Source: CAZTTG01 sp964615935 (lineage in GTDB: Bacteria; Planctomycetota; UBA1135; GCA-002686595). From it: 64,000 nucleotides of DNA. Location: NCBI GenBank assembly GCA_964615935.1, contig CAZTTG010000006.1, positions 1 through 64,000 of the forward strand, in the 5' to 3' direction. Below the pieces are notes generated by a model. That model worked only from the letters and a program-made list of their open reading frames with translations. It was not told where the DNA came from and ran no database searches. Both the position numbers and the translations under genes were made by a program. Positions 43,270-53,898 of the stretch are shown here, one piece after another (positions within the stretch are counted from its first letter, which is position 1; each line of letters starts with the position of its first letter).

Positions 43270-44141
43270 GATCCCCCGTCCAGCCGCAGGTTGTCGATCA
43301 GCCGCACGCGGCCCAGGCGCGCCGCCACCAGGGCCACCGCCTCGCTCAGGCGGCCCTCGGGCTCGGCCGCGGTCCAGCTCGAGGGCTGACGCACCTCGGC
43401 GTACTCGACCTCCAGGTCCGCGCGGGCGAGCTCGCCCAGCATGAGCTCGCGCAGGGGCGCGGCCTCGCGCACCCCCGAGCTCCACGCCGCGCGGGCCGCC
43501 CAAAGCGCCCGATGCAGGGCGGGGGCCCGCTCGCGATCCTCCTCGCGCAGCAGCAGGTTGCGCGAGGAGCGCGCCAGGCCCGTGGGCTCCCGGGAGGTTG
43601 GACAGCGCACGACCTCGGGGAAGCCGAGCCGGCGGGCCACCTCCTCCACCACCAGGCACTGCTGGAAGTCCTTGGCGCCGAAGTAGGCGCGGTCGGGCCT
43701 CACCACCTCGAAGAGCCGCGACACGATGGTGGCGACCCCCTCGAAGTGCCCGGGCCGGAAGCTCCCCTCGAGCCCGCGGGCGCAGGGGCCCGCGTCGAGC
43801 AGGAGGCCGGGGCGCAATCCCCCCTCGGGGGTGGTCTCCCCCGGGAAGAAGCCCTCCAGGGTTCCGGTGAACACCATGGTGCAGCCCTCGGCCGCGAGCA
43901 GGGCCGCGTCGCCGTCGAGGTCGCGCGGGTAGCCCCGGAAGTCGGCGGCCTCGTTGAACTGCAGCGGGTTGACGAAGACGCTGACGCAGGTGCGGGCGTT
44001 CTCGGCGACGGAGCGGCGCGCCAGGGAGAGGTGGCCCTCGTGCAGCGCGCCCATGGTCGGCACGAAGCCCAGGGTCCGCCCGGCCTCGCGCTGCCGCGCG
44101 CACCACTGACCCGCCGAGGCGGGGTCCTCGAGGAGCTCCAT
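43266..44141 (-). CDS. panC: Pantoate-beta-alanine ligase (pantothenate synthetase)
   Basis: 291 residues. VPTMGALHEGHLSL (ATP-binding HIGH-like motif), VFVNPLQFNEAADFRGYPRD (pantoate binding), RPGHFEGVATIVSRLF, DRAYFGAKDFQQ and SSRNLLL (KMSK-equivalent) are all present. It joins pantoate to beta-alanine using ATP, the last step to pantothenate. The ATG at 44141 shares one base with the folK stop, and the gene overlaps ispE by 4 bases, so panC is within the pssA-folK-panC-ispE operon. panB and panD are elsewhere. Confidence 0.95.
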   Translation of the reverse strand: MELLEDPASAGQWCARQREAGRTLGFVPTMGALHEGHLSLARRSVAENARTCVSVFVNPLQFNEAADFRGYPRDLDGDAALLAAEGCTMVFTGTLEGFFPGETTPEGGLRPGLLLDAGPCARGLEGSFRPGHFEGVATIVSRLFEVVRPDRAYFGAKDFQQCLVVEEVARRLGFPEVVRCPTSREPTGLARSSRNLLLREEDRERAPALHRALWAARAAWSSGVREAAPLRELMLGELARADLEVEYAEVRQPSSWTAAEPEGRLSEAVALVAARLGRVRLIDNLRLDGGS

Positions 44142-44659
44142 CAGCCCGGACTCCCGACCGCGGAGAGCCGTCGCGGCTCCTCCTCGCGCTGGCTCGCGCG
44201 CAGCTCGTCGATGCGGGAGAGCACCCCGCGGCCCGAGGGCAGGACCAGGCCGGGATCGATCTCCCCCAGGGGGACGAGGACGAACAGGCGCTCCTCCATC
44301 CGGGGATGGGGGATCCGGAGAGCGGGCCCTTCCACGCGCGTCGTCCCGCAGATCAGGAGGTCCAGGTCCAGCGTCCGCGGCCCGTTGCGCACCCCGCGGC
44401 GGCGGCCCTCGGCCCGCTCGATCGCGTGCAGCAGGCGCAGGAGCTCGCGCGGCCCGTGCCGGGTCTCGAGCGACAGGGCCCCGTTGAGATACGGGGGCTG
44501 TCCGTCGGGCCCCCCCACCGGATCGGTCTCGTACCAGCTCGATCGGGCGAGGACGCGCACGCCGGGCGCCCGCTCCAGCCGCTGCAGCGCTCCGGCCAGG
44601 TGACGCTCGCGGTCGCCCAGGTTGGACCCCAGGCCGACCCACGCCCTCGCGTCGCTCAT
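44141..44659 (-). CDS. folK: 2-amino-4-hydroxy-6-hydroxymethyldihydropteridine pyrophosphokinase
   Basis: 172 residues, normal length. Hallmarks are VGLGSNLGDRERHL near the N-terminus, WYETDPVGGPDGQPPYLNGAL, NGPRTLDLDLLICG (metal-binding Asp pair in DLDLL) and IPHPRMEERLFVLVPLGEI. It adds pyrophosphate to 6-hydroxymethyl-dihydropterin in folate synthesis. The ATG at 44659 overlaps the pssA stop (ATGA), and its own TGA overlaps the panC ATG. Confidence 0.96.
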   Translation of the reverse strand: MSDARAWVGLGSNLGDRERHLAGALQRLERAPGVRVLARSSWYETDPVGGPDGQPPYLNGALSLETRHGPRELLRLLHAIERAEGRRRGVRNGPRTLDLDLLICGTTRVEGPALRIPHPRMEERLFVLVPLGEIDPGLVLPSGRGVLSRIDELRASQREEEPRRLSAVGSPG

Positions 44660-45576
44660 CCCCCGGCCTCCTGCCCTTTCGCTCCCCTCGCGCGGCGTCG
44701 GATCAGGGCGCGCGCCAGGCCGAAGAGGACGAAGCCGTTGAAGATCGCGAACAGGATCGGGATGGGCGCCGAGAAGAAGACGAAGGCGCAGAAGACCACG
44801 TACACCAGGGTGAGGAACTGGCTGCGCGGCCGCAGCAACAGCACCAGGCCGTGGGGGTAGCGCAGGCGGCTGACCATCAGGCCGCCCAGGGCAACCAGCA
44901 GGACGGCCAGGACCGGCAGGGGCCAGGCGGGCGGCTCGGTCTGCAGGCTGGGGAACCAGTCGCGCAGGGCGGAGAGGCCCCGGCCCACCAGGGTGCGCGT
45001 CCCCACGGAGGTCTCGATCTCCGGGCTGCGCAGGGCCAGGTAGATCAGGATGTAGGAGCACACCGAGCCCGCGGCCGCGGGCGAGGGCAGCCCCTTGAAG
45101 GAGCGGTGCGCGGCCGCGTGCGGCTCGGTCTCCACGTTGAAGCGCGCCAGCCGCAGGCAGCCCATGATGGCGAAGGTGGCGGCGGCCACGAAGTGCAGGC
45201 GGGGGTGGCCCAGGTAGCCCACCAGGGGGGCCTCGTGCTCGATCAGCACCTTGGCCAGCAGGGCCGGGGCGCAGCCGAAGGTGAGGAAGTCGGCGAAGGA
45301 GTCGAGCTGCGCGCCGAAGTCGCTGACGCTGCCGGTCATGCGCGCCACGCGCCCGTCGAGCCCGTCGAGCACCATGCCCAGGAAGACCAGCCAGGCGGCG
45401 GCCTCCATCTTGGCGTAGAAGAGCTCGGGCTTCTCCTCCGACAGGGCCAGGGCGTCGATGCCCCACGAGATGGCCAGCAGGCCACAGGCCACGTTGGCCA
45501 GGGTCATCAGGTTCGGCAGCAGCGCGACCGGCCGGGAGCGCAGCCGGCGCTCGGATCCACCTGGGCGGGACTTCAT
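44656..45576 (-). CDS. pssA: CDP-diacylglycerol-serine O-phosphatidyltransferase
   Basis: 306 residues. The CDP-alcohol phosphotransferase signature DG..AR........G...D...D is complete: Asp74-Gly75, Ala78-Arg79, Gly88, Asp92 and Asp96 (DGLDGRVARM, DFGAQLDSFAD). Surrounding hydrophobic segments begin PNLMTLANVACGLLAI, typical of the PssA subtype, and FNVETEPHAAAHRSFKGLPSPAAAG agrees. It makes phosphatidylserine from CDP-diacylglycerol and serine in the membrane; phosphatidylserine decarboxylase is not in the window. First gene of the minus-strand operon, divergent from eno across a 198-base spacer. Confidence 0.94.
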   Translation of the reverse strand: MKSRPGGSERRLRSRPVALLPNLMTLANVACGLLAISWGIDALALSEEKPELFYAKMEAAAWLVFLGMVLDGLDGRVARMTGSVSDFGAQLDSFADFLTFGCAPALLAKVLIEHEAPLVGYLGHPRLHFVAAATFAIMGCLRLARFNVETEPHAAAHRSFKGLPSPAAAGSVCSYILIYLALRSPEIETSVGTRTLVGRGLSALRDWFPSLQTEPPAWPLPVLAVLLVALGGLMVSRLRYPHGLVLLLRPRSQFLTLVYVVFCAFVFFSAPIPILFAIFNGFVLFGLARALIRRRARGAKGQEAGG

Positions 45577-45774
45577 TGGGGGCGGCTCCGTCGAGCGGGG
45601 CCCGCCCGCGCGGAGGCGAGCGGACGGGAGATGGTACGCCCCCCGACCGGGGGGGGGTCCAGGTCCGGGGCCGGCTTTTCGGCCCGGCGCTCGGACAGCC
45701 CGGAGGCCCGGCGAGCCCGGAGCGCTCGCGCGGGACTGGCGCCGGCGCGATCGATCGCTAGGATGCCCGGCATC

Positions 45775-47037
<1,263 letters not shown>

Positions 47038-47059
47038 AGGAGAGGCCGAGAGGAGGAGC

Positions 47060-47407
47060 ATGAGGCCCGAGAGAGACGCCAGCCGCCCCGTCGGGGCGGT
47101 CCGGAGCCCCGCCGCGGGGCCGCGCCGGGGCGTCTGGGGCCACATCCGCTACTGGGCTCCGGTCTGGGCGCCCCTGGTCCTGCTGGCCCAGGTGGGCCTG
47201 GCGGGCCTGCGGCCGGCCCTGGCCGAGAGCCGCCGGCTGGATCGGGTCGAGGAGCGCATCGAGGCGCGCCACGAGGCCGTCCTGGCGCACCGGAGCCGGC
47301 TCGAGGGTATGCTCCGGGCCCGCCATGACCCGATCTTCCTCGAGCGCGAGCGGCGCGCCCTGCTCGACCCCGACGGCGCCCTGTCACCCGGCTGCAGGGG
47401 CCTCTAG
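47060..47407 (+). CDS. FtsB/DivIC-like septum protein
   Basis: 115 residues. A short cytoplasmic N-terminus, one membrane helix (about 33-51, APVWAPLVLLAQVGLAGL), then a charged coiled coil (AESRRLDRVEERIEARHEAVLAHRSRLEGML) and a DPIFLERERRALLDPDG ending that resembles the DivIC/FtsB C-terminus. The position directly after eno is the classical ftsB location. GAGGAGGAGC gives a strong ribosome binding site. Sequence identity is too low to give the symbol with certainty. The last 83 bases overlap the next reading frame. Confidence 0.65.
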   Translation: MRPERDASRPVGAVRSPAAGPRRGVWGHIRYWAPVWAPLVLLAQVGLAGLRPALAESRRLDRVEERIEARHEAVLAHRSRLEGMLRARHDPIFLERERRALLDPDGALSPGCRGL

Positions 47408-49523
47408 GCCCTCCTCGGGCCGGCCGCACCGCTGGCGGGCGGCCGCCCTGGCGGCCTGCGCGCTCCTGGCGCCGGGACAGGTCGGAGGGGAGTGGCCCTG
47501 GGACGAGGGCCCGCTGCGGAACGACGCCTTCCTGCCGATCTCCGAGGCGGCCGCCGAGCTGCTGGCCCGGGGAGACCGCAACCTGGCGGAGCTGCGCGCC
47601 CGCCCCCCCCAGGACGCCGAGCTCCTGGCGCGGGCCTGGAACCAGGTCTTCGACGACTGGTTCGCGGCCCTGCGGGCGAGCGATCCCGGCGACGCCGTTC
47701 CCCGGCGGATCGCCGGGGAGGCTGCCGCGGATCCCTGGCCCGATCCCGACGGGACCGCCGGCAGGAGCACCGAGGGGATCGAGGTCGCCGCGATCCGGCG
47801 CCTCGTGGGGACCGGCGAGCTCGGCCGCTGGCGGTCGCGCTTCGCCGAGCGAGCCCGCCGCGAGCTGTCCTCGGCGGGCTCGGATCCCGACGCCCTGGCG
47901 CGCGTCGAGCGGCAGTATCCGGCGACCGCGGCGGCCCTCGAGGCGGCCCTGCGGCGCGGGGACCTCGAGCTGGAGCGCGGCGCCGCGCGCGCCGCCATGG
48001 GCTGGTACGACCGCGCGGCCCGCTGCGCCGGCCTCCCCGGGAACGCGGGTCCGGACGGGCCCGGCGCCCCGATCCGGGCGCGGGCGCTAGCCGCCCGCCG
48101 CAGGACGGCGCGCTCCCTCCTCGGATCCGACGGATCCGGATCCGCCGATGAGCCGTGGAGGAGGGCGGTCGAGCTGCAGCCGGTGGGAGAGACCGACCTG
48201 CGGAGCGAGCTGGAGCGGCGCCGCGCCCGAACCGGGGCACGACGCGCGCGGGGGGGGGTGCGGCCGGGCCTGGCCTTCCTGGACGACGGGCGGCTGGCGG
48301 TCCAGACCGCCGAGCGCCTGCACCTGGTCGAGGCGAGCACCGGCCGCCTCCTCGACGCCTTCGAGCTGGAGCGCCTGCTCCCCCCCCGGGGACCCCATGA
48401 CGGCCGCTCTGTGGCGAGTCGCTCGGGCCCGTCCCGCGCGGGCTGGCCCCTCCTGCCGGCCACCGACGGCGAGGTCCTGGTGCTGGTCCACGGCCGGGCC
48501 TCGCCGGCGGGGGGCAACGCCCTGCTGTGCGTCGAGCCCCCGGGGGCCGGCTTCCGGAGCGCGGCCTCGCCCACCCCGCGGCTGCGCTGGGGGATCCGGG
48601 ACGGCCAGCGGCTCCTGGAGGGCGGCCGATCGGAGCCCCTCGAGGATCTCGGCGGGCCGGGCTTCCTCGAGCTCCAGCCCGGGCCCCTCGTGCTCGGCGA
48701 CCGGGTCGTGATCCAGGCCCGGGAGCGCTCGGCCCCCTCGGCGGTCCGCGAGATCGCCTCCTGGCTCCTGGCCCTCGACCTGCGCGACGGCCGGCTCCTG
48801 TGGAAGCGCTTCCTGACCCGGGGCGTCGAGCTGACCCTCGATCCCGGCCGCCTCTCGGCCGCCACCGTGCAGGCCGTGGCCGGCCAGCCCCTGGCCCGGG
48901 TGGCCGCCCTCGCCGGGGGGGAGCCGGGCGGGGACCTGGTGTTCGCCGGCACGAACCTCGGCGTGGGGGTCCTGGTCGAGGCCGCCGACGGCCGGCTCCT
49001 GTGGAGCCTGAAGAGCAGCCGGAGGCCCGTCGAGCGCTCGGGGTGGATGGGATTCCGGCCCCCGGCCGGGCCCGGCTGGCTGGTGTGGGCCCCGGCGGAC
49101 GGCGAGCACCTCTACCGCCTGCGGGGCGGGCCCGACCTCCTCGGGGAGGGGCTCCTCCTCCGGCCCCCCCGGGCCCGGGGCGAGAGCCGGGCGGTCCTCT
49201 CTGCCGACGAGCGGTGCACCCTCGACCTGGGGAGGGCCGGAGCGCGGCCCACGGTCTCGCGCTGGACCGCGGCCACCGGAGGTCGCCGGGACTCCCTGTA
49301 CTTCGCCCTGGGTGAGGCCTTCGCCGGCCGCGGGCTGGCGTCGGGGCGGCGCGTGCTGGTCTGCACCGACCGCGCCCTCTACCTGCTCGACCGGGAGCGC
49401 GAGAACCTGCTGATCGACTCCCAACCCCTGGAGGGCGGCTCCGTAGTCGGTGGCTCGGTGCACGCCCGCGGCGATCGCGTCCTCGTGCTGGGGGCCGACC
49501 GGCTGTGGTTGTTCGGGACCTGA
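47325..49523 (+). CDS. PQQ-like propeller protein, probably exported
   Basis: 732 residues if it starts at the ATG 47325, which overlaps the ftsB-like gene by 83 bases; no closer ATG or GTG exists before the signal-like segment RWRAAALAACALLAPG (about 36-51), so the start is uncertain. After an alpha-helical region (about 65-270), residues about 290-730 form a beta-propeller with strands such as RLHLVEASTGRLLDAF, WLLALDLRDGRLLWKRF, GVLVEAADGRLLWSLKS and ALYLLDRERENLLI. The order is similar to the larger double-propeller protein at 56566. No catalytic site. It is the last gene before the moxR unit. Confidence 0.6.
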   Translation: MTRSSSSASGAPCSTPTAPCHPAAGASRPSSGRPHRWRAAALAACALLAPGQVGGEWPWDEGPLRNDAFLPISEAAAELLARGDRNLAELRARPPQDAELLARAWNQVFDDWFAALRASDPGDAVPRRIAGEAAADPWPDPDGTAGRSTEGIEVAAIRRLVGTGELGRWRSRFAERARRELSSAGSDPDALARVERQYPATAAALEAALRRGDLELERGAARAAMGWYDRAARCAGLPGNAGPDGPGAPIRARALAARRRTARSLLGSDGSGSADEPWRRAVELQPVGETDLRSELERRRARTGARRARGGVRPGLAFLDDGRLAVQTAERLHLVEASTGRLLDAFELERLLPPRGPHDGRSVASRSGPSRAGWPLLPATDGEVLVLVHGRASPAGGNALLCVEPPGAGFRSAASPTPRLRWGIRDGQRLLEGGRSEPLEDLGGPGFLELQPGPLVLGDRVVIQARERSAPSAVREIASWLLALDLRDGRLLWKRFLTRGVELTLDPGRLSAATVQAVAGQPLARVAALAGGEPGGDLVFAGTNLGVGVLVEAADGRLLWSLKSSRRPVERSGWMGFRPPAGPGWLVWAPADGEHLYRLRGGPDLLGEGLLLRPPRARGESRAVLSADERCTLDLGRAGARPTVSRWTAATGGRRDSLYFALGEAFAGRGLASGRRVLVCTDRALYLLDRERENLLIDSQPLEGGSVVGGSVHARGDRVLVLGADRLWLFGT

Positions 49524-49606
49524 GCCGGACACAAAGCCGGCGAATTCGGCCGGGACGGGGCTCCCAGGGCGTCAAACTCCTGTAGCTGCGGACTGGCCCT
49601 CGGCTA

Positions 49607-49638
49607 GTTAAGGTAGCTTGCGGCTCACGACCCTTAAC
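49607..49638. promoter_or_regulatory. Inverted repeat upstream of moxR
   Basis: GTTAAGG (49607-49613) and CCTTAAC (49632-49638) are a perfect 7-bp inverted repeat 18 bases apart, 17 bases before the moxR ATG. The area is AT-richer than its surroundings and follows a stop with only weak stem-loop potential, so it is the obvious control region for the long operon; operator or leader hairpin cannot be told apart. Confidence 0.45.
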
Positions 49639-49654
49639 CGAATGTAACAACGCG

Positions 49655-50683
<1,029 letters not shown>

Positions 50684-50737
50684 CCCCGCCCTCGCGTTGC
50701 CCGGCCGGCGACGGACCCGCGGCAGGATGAGAGCGAA

Positions 50738-51649
50738 GTGAAGGACCCCGAGAAGGCCCTGGACCCCGCCGTGCTCGACCGGCTCTCCGGTCTGACGCTG
50801 GTGGCGCGCACGGTGGTCGAGGGCTTCATGGCGGGGCACCACCGCTCGCCCTTCCGCGGCAGCTCCTCGGAGTTCGCCCAGCACCGGGAGTACGTGCCCG
50901 GCGACGACGTGCGGCGGCTCGACTGGCAGGTCTTCGCGCGCAGCGACCGGCTGGTGGTCAAGGAGTTCATCGAGGAGACCACCCTCTCCTGCCACCTCCT
51001 GGTCGACGCCAGCGAGTCCATGGCCTTCACCTCGCGGCGCTGGACCAAGTTCGACTACGCCCGCTGGTGCGCGGCCGCGCTGGCGCACCTGGTGCTCAGC
51101 CAGCGCGACACCGCGGGGCTGGTGCTCTTCGACCGGGAGGAGCGGGTGAAGGTCCCGCCCAAGAACGGCGAGGTGCAGAAGAAGAACATCCTGGACGCCC
51201 TGGAGGAGGCCCGCCCCGAGGGGCCCACGGGCATCGGCGGCGTGCTCAACTGGGTCGCCGAGCGGCTCGGCCGGCGCGGGATCGTCATGGTCTTCTCGGA
51301 CTTCTTCGACGACACCGACTCGATCCTCGAGGGCCTGCGACGCCTGGTGCACGGCGGCCACGAGCCGGTGCTGGTGCAGATCCTCGACCCCCTGGAGCTC
51401 TCCCTGGAGATCGACCACCTGGTCCGGCTGGACGGCCTGGAGGACTCCGGCGTCGAGCGCGTCGATCCCAAGCAGCTCCGCGCGGCCTACGTCGAGGAGA
51501 TCGAGCGGCACAACCGCCTCCTGGCGCGGCAGGCCCGCTCGCTCTCGGTGGACTGGATCCAGATCCGGACCGACCGGGCCGTGGACGCGGTGCTGTCCAC
51601 CTACCTCGCGCACCGCACCGCCCGCACTCGGGGAGGGAAGTCCTGGTGA
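50738..51649 (+). CDS. DUF58 domain protein
   Basis: 303 residues from a GTG at 50738. The DUF58 core begins GHHRSPFRGSSSEFAQHREYVPGDDVRRLDWQVFARSDRLVVKEF (in part; GDDVRRLDW is the diagnostic motif) and leads into a degenerate VWA fold (CHLLVDASESM, the DxSxS MIDAS site DASES). It is the usual partner of MoxR and BatA-type proteins. The stop overlaps the start of the next gene (GTGA). Cellular role is probably envelope-related complex assembly. Confidence 0.92.
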   Translation: MKDPEKALDPAVLDRLSGLTLVARTVVEGFMAGHHRSPFRGSSSEFAQHREYVPGDDVRRLDWQVFARSDRLVVKEFIEETTLSCHLLVDASESMAFTSRRWTKFDYARWCAAALAHLVLSQRDTAGLVLFDREERVKVPPKNGEVQKKNILDALEEARPEGPTGIGGVLNWVAERLGRRGIVMVFSDFFDDTDSILEGLRRLVHGGHEPVLVQILDPLELSLEIDHLVRLDGLEDSGVERVDPKQLRAAYVEEIERHNRLLARQARSLSVDWIQIRTDRAVDAVLSTYLAHRTARTRGGKSW

Positions 51650-53898
51650 TCGACGGCTTCGTGAACGGGGGCCTGGTGGCGGGCGCGGCCCTGGCGGCGG
51701 TGCCGCTGATCATCCACCTGCTCAACCGCCAGCGGCACCGCCCGCTGGCCTGGGCGGCCATGCGCTTCGTGCTGGCGGCCCTGCGCCGGACGCGACGCCG
51801 CGCGAGAATCGAAGAGCTGCTGCTGCTGCTGCTGCGCATGGCCGCGGTGGCGCTGCTGGCCCTGGCGGTGGCCCGGCCCTTCGTCGGCGCGCAGAGTCCG
51901 CTGGCCGGCCTGACCGAGAGCCGCCGCGACCTGGTGCTGGTCCTCGACGGCTCGGCCTCCACCGGCTACCGCGAGAGCGTCGAGAGCGTCTTCGAGCGGA
52001 TCACGGCCCGCGCCCGCGAGATCCTGCTGGAGCTGGACTCCAGCCGCGGCGACCGCGCCCGCCTGCTGCTGGCCGCCGATCACCCGCGGCTGCTCTCCTG
52101 GGGGACCCCCGAGGAGGCCCTCTCGCTGCTGGGCACCCTGGCCGAGCCGACCGACGAGAGCCTGGACCTGGCGCGCGCCGTGGGCGAGATCGCGCGCCTG
52201 GCGGAGGAGGACGCCGCCGGCGGCGGGGAGCGCGGTCTTGAAGTACGCCTGCTCGGCGACCTGCAGCGCCGCAGTTTCCTCCCCGACCTGCCGCCGGAGC
52301 CCGGCGCCGAGGGCCGGGAGGAGGCCTCCGCCCCGGCCCTCCTCGAGCAGCTCGACCGCCTGCGCGAGCTGGGCCTGCTGGTGGTGGTGGAGGACCTCGG
52401 CCCGAGCAGCCCGACGCCGGCCAACCTGGGCGTGGTGTCGCTCGAGACCATCGGGCCCCTCCTCGGGCCGGGGGTGCCGATCGACGTCGGGGTCACGGTC
52501 GCCAACTGGGACGCGCGCACCGCCTCGGTGAGGCTGGCCCTGGTCGAGGACGGCGAGCGGCGGCCCAGCCAGCTCCTGGAGGTGCCCGGTCGCGGCCGCG
52601 CCCGGGCGGTGTTCACGGTCACCTTCCGCGCGCCGGGACCCCACACCCTCGAGGCCCGGCTCGACTCCGATCGGCTGGAGGTCGACGACTCGCGGGCACG
52701 GGTCGTGCTGGTCCCGCCCCCGGTGCGGACCCTGCTGGTGAACGGCGAGCCCGCCCCCGAGATCGACCGGGACGAGCTGGGCCTGCTGATCGCGGCCCTG
52801 GAGCCGCCCGAGGGGGACGGGCCGGTGCTCGCCGGCGGCAGCGCCCCCTTCGAGCTGCGCACCATCGAGCCCGACGAGCTCCTGAACCCCGACCTCGATC
52901 TGGCGGGCTTCGACGTCATCGTGCTGGCCAACGCCGAGCTGGCCTCGGTGCGCGCCGTCCAGCGGCTCGAGCAGCGGGTGGCCGCGGGGGCCTCGCTGTG
53001 GATCGCGGTCGGGGATCGCGTGGACGCCGGGCGCTACGACGCCCTGCTGCATCGGCCCGACGGCAGCGGCCTGCTGCCCGCCGAGCTGGGCCGCCCGGTG
53101 GCCGTCGCCGACCGACGCGAGAGCTACTTCCGCGTGAAAGAGTTCGACCCCGAGCACCCGGTGCTGGCCTTCTTCGCCGACGAGCGCTGGAGGCCCCTGC
53201 TGACCGAGGTCCCCATCTTTGAGTTCATGCCCGCCCGGCCCATCGAGGGCGCGCGGGTGCTGGCGCGGCTGGACGACGAGGGCGGCCACCCCCTGCTGAT
53301 CGAGCGCGGCTTCGATCGCGGGCGCGTCCTGCTCCTGACGACCACCATCGACCCGGAGTGGAACCGGCTGTCGGAGTCCCCCAAGACCCTGATCCCGCTG
53401 GCCCACGAGATGGTCCGCTACGGCGGCATCCCCCGGGCGCCCTCGCCCAACGTCTCGGTGGGCGAGCCCCTCTCGCCCGAGGTCGAGGGCTTCCCGCGCG
53501 GCCTGAGCCTGGTGCGCCCCGACGGCTCGCGCCGGCCCCTGCGCGGCGAGCCCGAGCTGATCGCGTCCGGGGTGTGGCGGCTGCCGCCGGTGGAGGACAC
53601 CGGCCGCGCCGGCCTCTACCGGATCGAGATGCAGGGGAGCCAGGGCTCCCTGCCCTTCGCGGTGCAGCTCGATCCGGGGGAGGGGGACCTCGAGCGGATC
53701 TCGGCGGGAGAGCTCGAGAGCCTGCACCCCGCGCTCACCCTGGTGGCCGAGGGCGCGGCGGGCCGCGAGGCCGGAGCCGACGAGCCCTCGGGCCGCGGCG
53801 AGCTGTGGCGCGCGCTGGCCCTGGCCTGCTTCGTCGCGCTGATCTTCGAGTCCCTGTGGGCCGCCTGGCTCGGCCGCCGCCGGAGTCGGATCGGATGA
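51646..53898 (+). CDS. BatA-type membrane protein with VWA domain
   Basis: 750 residues. The N-terminal BatA domain (about 1-80) has two helices around AVPLIIHLLNRQRHRPLAWAAMRFVLAA, with the usual RRARIEELLLLLLR. A VWA domain follows with MIDAS DGSAS (Asp101), then strand-rich regions and a flavodoxin-like segment (FDVIVLANAELASV) near 420-560, ending with a C-terminal membrane helix near 725-742. The GTG start overlaps the DUF58 stop. The last base of its TGA is followed 2 bases later by the CTAG duplication of the miniature element. It probably works with the next VWA protein as a MoxR client. Confidence 0.88.
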   Translation: MIDGFVNGGLVAGAALAAVPLIIHLLNRQRHRPLAWAAMRFVLAALRRTRRRARIEELLLLLLRMAAVALLALAVARPFVGAQSPLAGLTESRRDLVLVLDGSASTGYRESVESVFERITARAREILLELDSSRGDRARLLLAADHPRLLSWGTPEEALSLLGTLAEPTDESLDLARAVGEIARLAEEDAAGGGERGLEVRLLGDLQRRSFLPDLPPEPGAEGREEASAPALLEQLDRLRELGLLVVVEDLGPSSPTPANLGVVSLETIGPLLGPGVPIDVGVTVANWDARTASVRLALVEDGERRPSQLLEVPGRGRARAVFTVTFRAPGPHTLEARLDSDRLEVDDSRARVVLVPPPVRTLLVNGEPAPEIDRDELGLLIAALEPPEGDGPVLAGGSAPFELRTIEPDELLNPDLDLAGFDVIVLANAELASVRAVQRLEQRVAAGASLWIAVGDRVDAGRYDALLHRPDGSGLLPAELGRPVAVADRRESYFRVKEFDPEHPVLAFFADERWRPLLTEVPIFEFMPARPIEGARVLARLDDEGGHPLLIERGFDRGRVLLLTTTIDPEWNRLSESPKTLIPLAHEMVRYGGIPRAPSPNVSVGEPLSPEVEGFPRGLSLVRPDGSRRPLRGEPELIASGVWRLPPVEDTGRAGLYRIEMQGSQGSLPFAVQLDPGEGDLERISAGELESLHPALTLVAEGAAGREAGADEPSGRGELWRALALACFVALIFESLWAAWLGRRRSRIG

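Noticed and set aside
45637..45660. C-run/G-run hairpin between pssA and eno as a terminator
   Set aside because: The two genes diverge, so no transcript should end there; it may be an incidental feature of homopolymer runs.
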